Shown here piece after piece: positions 9,597 through 17,476 of a stretch of DNA of 64,000 nt. The position numbers were made by a program, and so were the translations under genes. Each line of letters opens with the position of its first letter. Within the stretch, counting starts at the first letter, position 1. This DNA comes from an uncultured Flavobacteriaceae bacterium (GTDB lineage: Bacteria > Bacteroidota > Bacteroidia > Flavobacteriales > Flavobacteriaceae). The stretch is taken from positions 292,292 to 356,291 of the forward strand of contig CANLWB010000007.1 of NCBI GenBank assembly GCA_947494695.1, written 5' to 3'. The notes below the pieces were generated by a model. That model did not search any database and was not told the DNA's origin. It saw nothing but the letters and a program-made list of their open reading frames with translations.

Positions 9597-10849
9597 ACGT
9601 ACTGATAAAATCTGCTACCATTATAGATTCAAAAAGTGAGTTTCACAATACAACTCAAGATATCTTAATTGAAAATGGTGCGATTTCTAAGATTGCTAAC
9701 AGCATAAAAAACACTAAAAAGTATAAGGAAATAAAACTAGAAAACCTTCATATTTCTCAGGGTTGGTTTGATAGTAGCGTATGTTTTGGCGAACCGGGGT
9801 TTGAAGAGCGTGAAACTATTAAAAACGGACTTAAAACTGCTGCTGCTTCAGGTTTTACGGCTGTAGCTTTGAATGCGAACACAAACCCGGTAATAGATTC
9901 TAATTCAGATATAACTTTCGTAAATGCGAAATCTAATAACCATGCCGTTACCTTATTACCAATTGGTTCACTTACTTTAGGGAGCAAGGGTGTTGACTTA
10001 GCAGAACTTTATGATATGAGCTCTGCCGGGGCTGTAGCTTTTTACGATTATAAAAAGCCGATCTCTAACCCCAATCTTATGAAAATTGCCTTGCAATATG
10101 CCGGGAATTTTGATGGTTTGGTATGTGCATTCCCTCAAGAAAGTAAAATTTCGGGAAAGGGTGTTATGAATGAAAATATAATGAGTACATCATTAGGACT
10201 AAAAGGGAATCCCGCTTTAGCGGAAGAACTGCAAGTCGTTCGCGATTTGTTTCTATTGGAATACACTGGCGGGAAATTACATATCCCGACCATATCTACT
10301 GCGAAATCGGTAGCACTTATAAGAGAAGCCAAGAAGAAAAAACTAGATATTACCTGTAGTGTTGCCATACATAATTTAAGTTATACAGATGATGTCCTAA
10401 CCGATTTTAATACCGATTTTAAGGTGTTACCCCCATTACGTACTCAAGAGGATGTAGACGCGCTAATTGCGGGTGTTAAAGACGGTACTATAGATATGGT
10501 AACCAGCGATCATAATCCTATTGATATTGAACAAAAAAAGATAGAATTCGATCATGCAGCGTATGGTACTATTGGTCTGGAAAGTGCTTTTGGAGCATTG
10601 CAAAATATTTTTACCACAAAAAAGACCGTAGAACTCTTAACAAAAGGAAAATCCCGATTTTCTTTAGAGCAAACTCCTATTAATATTGGAAACAAAGCCA
10701 ATATCACACTTTTTAACCCTAGTACAACATATACTTTTGGTAAGAACGATATGGTTTCAAAATCCAAAAACGCCATTTTCGAAGGAGCTAACTTAAAAGG
10801 GAAAGTTTATGGCATCGTAGCGAACAATAAAATTTCATTAAACCCATAA
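9593..10849 (+). CDS. Dihydroorotase-like protein lacking the metal-binding HxH motif
   Basis: A 418-residue amidohydrolase-fold protein, with its ATG overlapping the end of the BatA-like gene (ATGA). It aligns by eye with class I dihydroorotases of the pyrimidine pathway, for example FEERETIKNGLKTAAASGFTAV and the C-terminal TSDHNPI. The first metal motif, normally DxHxHxREPG, reads DSSVCFGEPG near residues 61-70. Both histidines and the arginine are gone. One later histidine (AIHNLSY) remains. It is therefore probably a non-catalytic PyrC-like protein, as known for inactive dihydroorotase homologues that act as structural partners of aspartate carbamoyltransferase. A separate active pyrC would be expected elsewhere. 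Confidence 0.8.
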   Translation: MNVLIKSATIIDSKSEFHNTTQDILIENGAISKIANSIKNTKKYKEIKLENLHISQGWFDSSVCFGEPGFEERETIKNGLKTAAASGFTAVALNANTNPVIDSNSDITFVNAKSNNHAVTLLPIGSLTLGSKGVDLAELYDMSSAGAVAFYDYKKPISNPNLMKIALQYAGNFDGLVCAFPQESKISGKGVMNENIMSTSLGLKGNPALAEELQVVRDLFLLEYTGGKLHIPTISTAKSVALIREAKKKKLDITCSVAIHNLSYTDDVLTDFNTDFKVLPPLRTQEDVDALIAGVKDGTIDMVTSDHNPIDIEQKKIEFDHAAYGTIGLESAFGALQNIFTTKKTVELLTKGKSRFSLEQTPINIGNKANITLFNPSTTYTFGKNDMVSKSKNAIFEGANLKGKVYGIVANNKISLNP

Positions 10850-10851
10850 TA

Positions 10852-11184
10852 ATGACCGAAAAAGAAATTGAAGCAGGAAAAACATATGCAATCGTAAGTT
10901 ATCTAACGATATTTGGGACGATCATTGCCTTTTTCCTAAACAATGAGACTAAAAATACATTTGCGAGCTTCCATATAAGGCAAGCTCTTGGTTTATGGCT
11001 AACCTTCTTTGCTCTCGGGTATATTGTAGGGAGTTTCGATAGTTGGGCCATCTCCTCTGGCTTTTACTTGTTCTTTGTCGTGCTTTTTATCTACGGTTTT
11101 ATAAATGCCGTTAGAGGAAAAGCTCTAGCTGTACCTCTGGTTGGAAACTTATATCAAAAAATATTTGCAAATCTTGGTAGATAA
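10852..11184 (+). CDS. Small membrane protein, DUF4870-like
   Basis: A 110-residue protein with three hydrophobic segments (about 12-28, 46-64 and 68-92). The pattern FLNNETKNTFASFHIRQALGLW resembles DUF4870 and related chloroplast Tic20-like membrane proteins. Function is unknown. It starts 2 nt after the dihydroorotase-like stop and ends directly before the next ATG, so it belongs to the same plus-strand operon. Confidence 0.75.
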   Translation: MTEKEIEAGKTYAIVSYLTIFGTIIAFFLNNETKNTFASFHIRQALGLWLTFFALGYIVGSFDSWAISSGFYLFFVVLFIYGFINAVRGKALAVPLVGNLYQKIFANLGR

Positions 11185-11838
11185 ATGACTAACAATACAC
11201 TTTCTTTATATCATATTATTCGTGAATCCTCGCTAAAAGAAAACGCTCCGTTACTAATCATGATGCATGGTTATGGTAGTGATGAAAACGACCTGTTTTC
11301 CTTTGCCAGCGAATTACCCGAAGAGCTCTTCATTATTTCTGTTAAAGCCCCCTACCCCATGCAACCCTTTGGGAATGCCTGGTATGCCATTAATTTTGAT
11401 GCTGAAAAGGGAAAATGGAATGATAATGACCAGGCCAGAGCATCGAGAGATTTAATCTCTAAATTCATTGATGAAGCTCTTGAGACCTATCCTGTTAATA
11501 AAAACAATGTATCACTTTTAGGGTTTAGCCAAGGGAGTATTTTGAGTTATGCCGTGGCTCTAACCTACCCCGAAAAAGTAAAAAATGTTGTTGCTTTAAG
11601 TGGCTATGTTAGCAAAGAAATTATACCGTTAAAAGATACAAAAGACTACGCGCATCTTAATTTTTATTGCTCTCATGGACGTGTTGATCAGGTCATTCCG
11701 GTAGAATGGGCAAGACAAACAACACCTTTTTTAGATGGGCTTAATATTAAACATCAATACTCAGAGTTTCCTGTTGGACATGGTGTGGCTCCTCAGAATT
11801 TCTACGAGCTTAAAAACTGGCTTAACAACCATATCTAA
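11185..11838 (+). CDS. Phospholipase/carboxylesterase family alpha/beta hydrolase
   Basis: A 217-residue serine hydrolase. The oxyanion segment MMHGYGSDEND lies near residues 26-36, the nucleophile elbow is LLGFSQGS (Ser near 116), Asp is in GRVDQVIP near 172 and His in VGHGVAP near 201. The overall layout matches the PF02230 carboxylesterase/phospholipase family of small cytoplasmic esterases. No signal peptide is present. It follows the DUF4870-like gene without a gap and closes the operon that began with batA. The natural substrate cannot be predicted. Confidence 0.85.
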   Translation: MTNNTLSLYHIIRESSLKENAPLLIMMHGYGSDENDLFSFASELPEELFIISVKAPYPMQPFGNAWYAINFDAEKGKWNDNDQARASRDLISKFIDEALETYPVNKNNVSLLGFSQGSILSYAVALTYPEKVKNVVALSGYVSKEIIPLKDTKDYAHLNFYCSHGRVDQVIPVEWARQTTPFLDGLNIKHQYSEFPVGHGVAPQNFYELKNWLNNHI

Positions 11839-11877
11839 TAGTTTTTTCGTATCTTTTAGTTATAAAAAAAGACTAAA

Positions 11878-12396
11878 ATGAGACAATTACTAAGATATGT
11901 GGCGGGTCTGCTTTTGCTATTAGGGAACACAGCATTTTCGCAGAATCTTGAGGACTTAAATGATATCAATGTTCAAATCTGGAATAATTTTACCAAATCA
12001 TTCGAAACTCAGGACTATGAGCTGTTTGAAAGCTTGCATACAGACGATTTAATTCGGGTGAACGGCGGGGATTATACATCCATACAGGGTAAAACAGGTT
12101 ATTTAGACGGTTATAAAAAGCGTTGGAATAGCGGCAAGTTAAATGAAACCATTTCTTTCAGGTTTTTAGAGCGAATTTCAAAGGACGGCATGGCTTCCGA
12201 GCGCGGCATTTATAAATTTACACGGAGTCCTGGTACAGAAAATGAAAAATCATACTACGGAAAGTTTCATGTTATCTTAAAAAAGATAGATAAACGCTGG
12301 AAAATATTGGTTGACTACGATTCTACCGAGAACAAAACCATAAATGAAGCATCTTACAGCAATGCACATTCTATGATTGATTTTGGGAAATACTGA
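11878..12396 (+). CDS. Exported SnoaL/NTF2-like (DUF4440-type) protein
   Basis: A 172-residue protein with a signal peptide (MRQLLRYVAGLLLLLGNTAFSQ). A cone-shaped NTF2-like fold is suggested by NDINVQIWNNFTKSFETQDYELFESLHTDD and a closing strand pair YGKFHVILKKIDKRWKILVDYDS. DUF4440/SnoaL-like domains of this type bind small ligands, and a few are enzymes. No catalytic residues can be assigned with confidence. It is probably periplasmic. A TAnnTTTT stretch about 30 nt upstream may be its promoter. Confidence 0.75.
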   Translation: MRQLLRYVAGLLLLLGNTAFSQNLEDLNDINVQIWNNFTKSFETQDYELFESLHTDDLIRVNGGDYTSIQGKTGYLDGYKKRWNSGKLNETISFRFLERISKDGMASERGIYKFTRSPGTENEKSYYGKFHVILKKIDKRWKILVDYDSTENKTINEASYSNAHSMIDFGKY

Positions 12397-12716
12397 ATCG
12401 ATGATTATTCATTCTAGCTGGTACTAAATCCGAAGTAAAAACCTTTTCATAGCTGTATGTTATTCAAATATGCAGGTTGATACACTATAGCTGCGCATCT
12501 CAATTTCTTACTCAGCTTCGTAAAGTCTCCCGACTTTGAGAAGACATTATCATTCCCCCTCTCCCACTAAACTTTTATTTTTAATACTGACTTATACTTT
12601 GAAGTTAATGATGTCTTTAAAACATCGATTCGTAGATTACCTATAGTTTCAAATTCAATTAAACCTTTACTATGTAAATTATTTTAAAACTTGCGTTCCT
12701 GGTCATTAATGTTCCA
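12397..12716. other. Intergenic region without recognisable feature
   Basis: About 320 bases between a plus-strand gene and the 3' end of a minus-strand gene. I see no convincing ORF, hairpin or promoter. It marks the boundary between the housekeeping operon and the accessory-looking block. Confidence 0.4.
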
Positions 12717-13175
12717 CTAAGTCGAGAAACTTTGCGGAGTCTGGTCGGAACCTTTTTTACGAATTGCCAATGAACAATAGTTCTTGCCTGAATTTGATTG
12801 AGATTCTAAAACAATCAATTCTCCGCCAACTTCTCTCATTAAAGTTCTATCGTAATTCATAAGCTTATTGCATGCTTCAATATGCCCTGTTCCTCTTAGA
12901 GGGCAATGAAGATGTATTTCGGTATAAGCTATATCTTCAGATATTTTTGCGATTTTGAAAAATTCCTGTCCATCGGCAGGCATCATTTTCTTCCATGTTT
13001 CTGCCAATTCACGAACATCATCTGTATATTTTGGTTTATTTAAACGGATATTGAGTTTCGCATTTGATTTAGTCATCCAAAAGGTCAATTTATCGAAGAA
13101 TTTTCTTTTGGAAAAGAAGGCTAAAATTTTTAAAATGCTATTAAATGTTTTTTGTGTTTTTAAACGTTCTCTCAT
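12717..13175 (-). CDS. Unknown protein, weakly ATC-hydrolase-like
   Basis: A 152-residue soluble protein of basic N-terminus. The central pattern HLHCPLRGTGHIEACNKLMNYD followed by GKNYCSLAIRKK has spaced cysteines and an arginine. This recalls the L-2-amino-thiazoline-4-carboxylic acid hydrolase-like family (PF14196), but the resemblance is by eye and weak. The preceding gene on the same strand is a Crp/Fnr regulator 67 bp away, so the two may be cotranscribed or functionally linked. No membrane segment is seen. Function is not assigned. Confidence 0.6.
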   Translation of the reverse strand: MRERLKTQKTFNSILKILAFFSKRKFFDKLTFWMTKSNAKLNIRLNKPKYTDDVRELAETWKKMMPADGQEFFKIAKISEDIAYTEIHLHCPLRGTGHIEACNKLMNYDRTLMREVGGELIVLESQSNSGKNYCSLAIRKKGSDQTPQSFST

Positions 13176-13242
13176 GATATATTTTACAATTATAAATTCT
13201 TGTAAAATTAGAAAGTAATAAAGTAAAATTCTGTGATCTATA

Positions 13243-13812
13243 TCAACTAATACTAGCGCGTATTCTACTTAATGTTTCCCTTGTAATTCCAAGGTAGCTG
13301 GCAAGTTGTTTATTAGGGATATGCTTAATTAAATGGGGTTCTTCTGTTATTATTTGTTTGTATTTCTCTATTGCCGAATATGTTTGAATTATAAATAATC
13401 GCTTCTCTAGTTGAATCGTATAAAGTAAGTTAAAATGATTAATGAGCTGTTCTATTTCAATCGATGATATCCGAGCATTAAAAAATTTATAGCTACTAAT
13501 TTGGTATAATATACCGTCGCTTAACATCTCAATATTTTCATAGCTTGGCTCTTTTGAAAAGAAACTTATAAAAGACGTGATGAAGTTATTTTTAAAACCA
13601 AACCAAGTGGTTATTTCCTTATTATCCTTTACTGAAAATGAACGACAGATTCCTTTAGAAATAAAATATAAATTTTTACAGAGCTCTCCTTGATTCAATA
13701 GTAAGTCTCCTTTCTTTTTTTCTTTCTTCACAAATGATTTCCCCAGAATATCCAGCGTTTGTTTGCTCAAATTAGGAATCGTTGAAGCTATATATTCTGT
13801 AAATTCATTCAT
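13243..13812 (-). CDS. Crp/Fnr family transcriptional regulator
   Basis: A 189-residue protein. The N-terminal half is a cyclic nucleotide-binding-like barrel (KGDLLLNQGELCKNLYFISKGICRSF near 35-60). The C-terminus is a short helix-turn-helix, NKQLASYLGITRETLSRIR, near 168-186. This layout is the common Bacteroidota Crp/Fnr type. The usual cAMP-contact residues are not evident and no iron-sulfur cysteine cluster is visible, so the signal is unknown. It may control the downstream gene ending at 12717. Confidence 0.85.
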   Translation of the reverse strand: MNEFTEYIASTIPNLSKQTLDILGKSFVKKEKKKGDLLLNQGELCKNLYFISKGICRSFSVKDNKEITTWFGFKNNFITSFISFFSKEPSYENIEMLSDGILYQISSYKFFNARISSIEIEQLINHFNLLYTIQLEKRLFIIQTYSAIEKYKQIITEEPHLIKHIPNKQLASYLGITRETLSRIRASIS

Positions 13813-14066
13813 AACGCAGAAGTTCTTTAATGCAAGTTTATTAGCTACAATAGTACGTATAAATATGACTCTTAACGAAAGTAAGCAATTATCATTTATA
13901 CCTAAAAGAAGAGAACTTTCATATGCAAACCTTTACCAGCTATGATTTATGTCGTGTTAAGTCTGATGCCTATTCTTTTATTTGTTCCTTACTTCCCCTG
14001 AACTAAATCAAAATTCAATCCATTAAATTTGAACGTACAATGGCACCTTTTCGCAGTTGGTTCATG

Positions 14067-14827
14067 CTAATTATCACCTAAATCTGAATCTTGTTCTTTA
14101 TTAAGTTTAGCGTGGTTTGAACAATTACAGTTGGTCGTTAAATCATCTGTTACATAATCCACCGATATGATCTTATTCTTGGGACTATATCGCACACCTT
14201 CTTCCCAACTTCTGGAATTAACAGAATAAGAAAAGTCCTGTTCAAATACACCATTTTTTAAGCTCACCAACATGATGTTATTTGAACAGCCTCTAACATA
14301 TCCTGTAAGGACGTATTTCGTTCCTTCTTCTGTTTCTATTGAATAAATTCCATGAAATCCATCCCCCTTAAAAACGTGGTGTTGATTTATTATTTCAGGA
14401 TCATCTTTACTTTTTCGACTCGGTGGTGTAGAATCTGCAGTGTAATACGTTATCGAAATTCGACTTTTATATGATCCGTTTGTCTTTTCATCTAGTGAAA
14501 AGTTAAATAGCTTTCTGTCATCAGAAACAACTATAGACAAATCAAGATTTTGATGTATTAGCTCTTCAATTTTAACGTCTTGGAATTTTATATGTGAAAT
14601 AATTGTCGTGATATTTTCGACTATTAGATCTTGAAATTTAAGAAGTAAATTAAATTTAGAAATAGAATCTTTTGAATAGCCATCATATTCTTCAAAATGT
14701 TCTTTTATATTTTCTACCTCTTCATTTGGTAACCCAGATTTCTCTAATGAAATAAATTCATCTGCACCAAAAGGTCTTTTCTGTGCTCAGTAAACCTTTG
14801 TATAAAACATTTAAATTGCGTTTTCAT
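14067..14827 (-). pseudogene. Hypothetical gene with an apparent single-base frameshift near its 5' end
   Basis: From 14786 down to 14067 one frame stays open for about 240 codons but contains no ATG; the only near start is a TTG at 14540. A second frame begins with ATG at 14827 (MKTQFKCFIQRFTE), 10 nt after the VOC gene stop, and runs into the first frame if one base is restored near 14785-14790. The composite product is about 250 residues. It has no signal peptide and a C-terminal half with a paired-cysteine tail (NCNCSNH). I do not recognise the family. A real loss of function, an assembly error or use of the TTG start are all possible. Confidence 0.6.
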
Positions 14828-14837
14828 AGCGCCCCTT

Positions 14838-15227
14838 TTAAAACTCAAATCCTTTAATTGGTGAAGAAACATCTACTAAAGTCCCATTCGGGTCTTTTAA
14901 TAATAATCGTCTTTGTCCGTAAAATGTGTCAGTGGGTTCACTAATAATGTTAAATTTTTCCGATTCCGCAATCATAAATATGTCGTCTGCATTATCCACT
15001 ACGAATGTCACATAAAACCCTTGAGGATTTTGTTGAAAGTCTTTTGGTACTATGTCATTGGTGCGGTCTATTATTCCCAATTCTAAGTTTTCGTCCTTTG
15101 AGATTAAGTGAACGAACCAATTACTTTCATAATCCACGTTGAAATCAAATAGTTTGGTATAAAAATCTCGACTTTCTGCTAAATTGTCCGAACAGATATT
15201 CGTCATTATTCGATTTATTTTCTTCAT
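14838..15227 (-). CDS. VOC superfamily (glyoxalase/bleomycin resistance-like) protein
   Basis: A 129-residue protein with the paired beta-alpha-beta-beta-beta modules of the vicinal oxygen chelate superfamily. The first module begins INRIMTNICSDNLAESRDFYTKLFDF, and the second closes with GQRRLLLKDPNGTLVDV. The metal-ligand pattern is not obvious, so it could be a binding protein rather than an enzyme. Substrate is unknown. It directly precedes the frameshifted ORF, suggesting a short two-gene unit. Confidence 0.85.
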   Translation of the reverse strand: MKKINRIMTNICSDNLAESRDFYTKLFDFNVDYESNWFVHLISKDENLELGIIDRTNDIVPKDFQQNPQGFYVTFVVDNADDIFMIAESEKFNIISEPTDTFYGQRRLLLKDPNGTLVDVSSPIKGFEF

Positions 15228-15393
15228 TTTTTTATTTCAATTTTCGAATGTTCTCTCTTAACGCCTTTTATTAATGTAATATGCTAGTCTATTATTTATT
15301 TAAATTCTATTCTAAACGTAGTATTTGCTTTTTTAGTATAAAGAGGACCAACAATACTTTGTTCATTTTGTAACGCGATACGAAACAAGAAAT

Positions 15394-15418
15394 AAAAGCT
15401 CCTTAGAATGGAGCTTTT
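15394..15418 (-). terminator. Intrinsic terminator after the NTF2-like gene
   Basis: AAAAGCTCC and GGAGCTTTT form a perfect 9-bp stem with a 7-nt loop, followed on the minus strand by a T-rich stretch. It lies 64 bp beyond the stop of the minus-strand gene that ends at 15482. Confidence 0.75.
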
Positions 15419-15481
15419 AAGTTATAATTTATATTTCTATTGCCTTATATAATACTTACTGTTGGTATATCGTCTTTTATA

Positions 15482-15928
15482 TCAGTGCCTTTTAGAATCA
15501 TTAAACTGCCATAATACATTTACAATTTTCCATGTTCCATTTAGTTTTACTATGTGCATATAATCAATCCATCCATCTGCAATAAGTTTCACCGAAGCTG
15601 TTTTGTCAAAAACATCGAGTATAATAACTTCCTTTTTAGGTGTTTTTGGAAAACTCTCTCCGTCCTGATTATACGTTTTTGAAAGTAAAACCATATAATC
15701 GGTAAAAGATTCTCTTAAATATTCCCTTCCTGTTTTCTTGTGAGTCCAAAACGTCCTTTTAACCATTCTGGGATGGGCTGCTCTTTCAAATTGTTCAGGC
15801 TTCGCATTGTGTTGAGCTTCTATATAGTCCAAAGCAACGCGTCTAATATCTAAAGAGTCTTGCTTGGTTTGTGCCTTAACATAAAAAGTTAAAAGCAGTA
15901 ATAGGGTCAGAATTAAAGATTGTTTCAT
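15482..15928 (-). CDS. Exported NTF2-like protein of the putative lumazine-binding family
   Basis: A 148-residue protein with a signal peptide (MKQSLILTLLLLLTFYVKAQ). The mature part begins with ALDYIEAQHNAKPEQFERAAHPRMVKRTF, which matches the PF12893-type lumazine-binding-like NTF2 domain. It ends with the expected strand pair IDYMHIVKLNGTWKIVNVLWQF. The named ligand is inherited from the family title and is not demonstrated. It is probably periplasmic. It is monocistronic, with its own terminator. Confidence 0.8.
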   Translation of the reverse strand: MKQSLILTLLLLLTFYVKAQTKQDSLDIRRVALDYIEAQHNAKPEQFERAAHPRMVKRTFWTHKKTGREYLRESFTDYMVLLSKTYNQDGESFPKTPKKEVIILDVFDKTASVKLIADGWIDYMHIVKLNGTWKIVNVLWQFNDSKRH

Positions 15929-15996
15929 TATTTATTTTTTATTTAGAATTTACTAATAACGTAATACGCATGACAAGTAGAGTTGTGTTGCTATTT

Positions 15997-16074
15997 TTAT
16001 TCAGTTTTAAATTCATAAATAATTGGCAAATGGTCGCTTACTTTTAGCCAATCACTAACTTTTCCAAATTCAAA
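15997..16074 (-). pseudogene. C-terminal remnant of an endonuclease/exonuclease/phosphatase-fold protein
   Basis: A 25-codon open stretch ending in TAA encodes FEFGKVSDWLKVSDHLPIIYEFKTE. The SDHLPI phrase followed by a final beta strand is the signature end of the endonuclease/exonuclease/phosphatase superfamily. An in-frame TGA cuts it off immediately upstream, and no upstream frame resembles the family. Only the tail of a former gene appears to remain. Confidence 0.45.
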
Positions 16075-16205
16075 TCAATCCAGGCAATGAATTATACATG
16101 ATGTTGTGAACCCTAGGAACACCATTGGGCAAGCACACTTGAATTCTTCTTTTTTCAACGGAATAAAGTCCATCCACACAACAGCTTTGATAAACAAATT
16201 GGATT

Positions 16206-16697
16206 TTAGTCCAAAATGTCCTTTCTTTTAATATTATACATTTTAAATAAATCAACAAATCCCTTTTTTATTTTATTCACTTCAGACTGTGGTGCATTCT
16301 TTTCTAGAAAAATTGTAATACTAGATGTGCTTTCTCCATTGAAATATTCTTCAGTTTTTATGTTAATCTTTTTGGTCTCAATAGAATTATTGGGAAAAAA
16401 TATTTGAATGTATTGACTATCTGCTTTTTGCTTGACTATTATTTCTAAATACTCTTTTGCAGTCAAATAGTATGCTGTCGAACAACGCTTAAAAGCTGTA
16501 CAGAATTGTATAAATTTAATCGTTTTTTTATGATTAAATTCAACTTCTTCAAGTAAATAGTTGTAATTTTTTTCGCTATCATAAAGTTTATGTATATCTA
16601 TTTTTTCATTCAAAGATAAAAGTGCTTCTGCCTTCGTTTGACTTGAACATTTTGTGTAGATAGATAATAAAAAGAATACAATAAATAAATTTCTCAT
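16206..16697 (-). CDS. Exported hypothetical protein
   Basis: A 163-residue protein with an N-terminal signal (MRNLFIVFFLLSIYTKCSSQ). The cysteine at 17 is not in a canonical lipobox. The mature part is lysine-rich, with alternating helices and strands. I do not recognise a domain. It sits among other short minus-strand genes, with gene remnants on both sides. Expression is plausible but untested. Confidence 0.6.
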   Translation of the reverse strand: MRNLFIVFFLLSIYTKCSSQTKAEALLSLNEKIDIHKLYDSEKNYNYLLEEVEFNHKKTIKFIQFCTAFKRCSTAYYLTAKEYLEIIVKQKADSQYIQIFFPNNSIETKKINIKTEEYFNGESTSSITIFLEKNAPQSEVNKIKKGFVDLFKMYNIKRKDILD

Positions 16698-16756
16698 AAT
16701 AGGGTTATGTTTTTTTGAGTTATGTTCGCAAAGAGACCTGATTTACAACATCTCGG

Positions 16757-17002
16757 CTATGGTGTTAGTACGGGAATTAATTCATAATCAATGTCGACGA
16801 ATTGAACTTCTCCTAATTCAAATTTATTTTGTGATTTAAACCATTCACAATATTGTTGTTCTGGTTTTTTCCATTTTTCAGATCTTGCTAAGACAAATCC
16901 TTTTCCCCAACCACCAATGCCATTACAGATATGAACAATCAATTTTTTGTCATTTCCTATCGGGTTTGTTGCATCTCTTTTTATGTCATTTATTGATTCC
17001 AA
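16757..17002 (-). pseudogene. Truncated macro-domain (ADP-ribose binding) gene
   Basis: Residues such as IKRDATNPIG, KLIVHICNGIGGWGKGFVLA and WKKPEQQYCEWF correspond to the N-terminal half of a stand-alone macro domain, which binds ADP-ribose or removes it from proteins. A full domain needs about 150 residues. Here the frame ends after 81, just past VQFVDIDYEL, followed by six unrelated codons and a stop. No ATG exists; the best start is TTG at 17002, overlapping the upstream gene by 13 bp. The second half, with part of the ligand pocket, is missing, so the product is unlikely to fold. Confidence 0.75.
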
Positions 17003-17253
17003 TTTTCTTCAAATTCATTTTTAGAGCATTCTATACCATCAAACTCTGATACATCAAACTTACCTTCACCTAATCCGCCAAATTCATCTTCTAATTTATC
17101 TTCCGAGTATTTTAAGACTCTTCCATTATCAAATATTGTAACCTGTCTTTTATAATAATTATCTTCTCCAACTTCAAAATACCATAATGAAAATCCCCAA
17201 TCATCAAATTGGTCGCCACGAGATTCATTCCATTTATATTTATAGTATTTCAT
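16990..17253 (-). CDS. Small DUF6881-like protein
   Basis: An 87-residue acidic protein beginning MKYYKYKWNES, with FSLWYFEVGEDNYYKRQVTIFDNGRVLKYSE. This layout resembles the DUF6881 family of small bacterial proteins of unknown function. It overlaps the 5' end of the truncated macro-domain gene, indicating that the two once formed a translationally coupled pair. Confidence 0.65.
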   Translation of the reverse strand: MKYYKYKWNESRGDQFDDWGFSLWYFEVGEDNYYKRQVTIFDNGRVLKYSEDKLEDEFGGLGEGKFDVSEFDGIECSKNEFEENWNQ

Positions 17254-17298
17254 TTTGAGTATTATTGGTTCTTAATATATGTCAACAATAATACAACA

Positions 17299-17314
17299 GC
17301 AATTGCTGTTATAT
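17299..17314. repeat. 16-bp perfect palindrome
   Basis: AACAGCAATTGCTGTT is a perfect palindrome in the gap between the accessory block and the response regulator gene (position accurate to within about 2 nt). It could be an operator for a dimeric repressor or a relic of a repeat at a cassette boundary. Confidence 0.4.
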
Positions 17315-17476
17315 TACGCATATTTATTCCAAAATCTAAGGGAATTTTAATGGATTTGAAATTATTTATAATACATCGAGTATAGACATACAGTCTCCAG
17401 CCCCGGTTCTAGAAAAGCACTGTTAAAACAAAAAATCTGATCTAAACCAGATTTTTATGTTATAAAGAATATGGTA

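Noticed and set aside
16070..16258. 62-codon minus-strand ORF
   Set aside because: It overlaps the 3' end of the gene starting at 16697 and the peptide looks like no protein; it probably arises from remnant sequence.
12717..17476. Integron cassette array with attC sites
   Set aside because: Boundaries share ACAAC/GTTGT but not the RYYYAAC...GTTRRRY cores, and no integrase is in the window. Only a weaker cassette-like statement is made.
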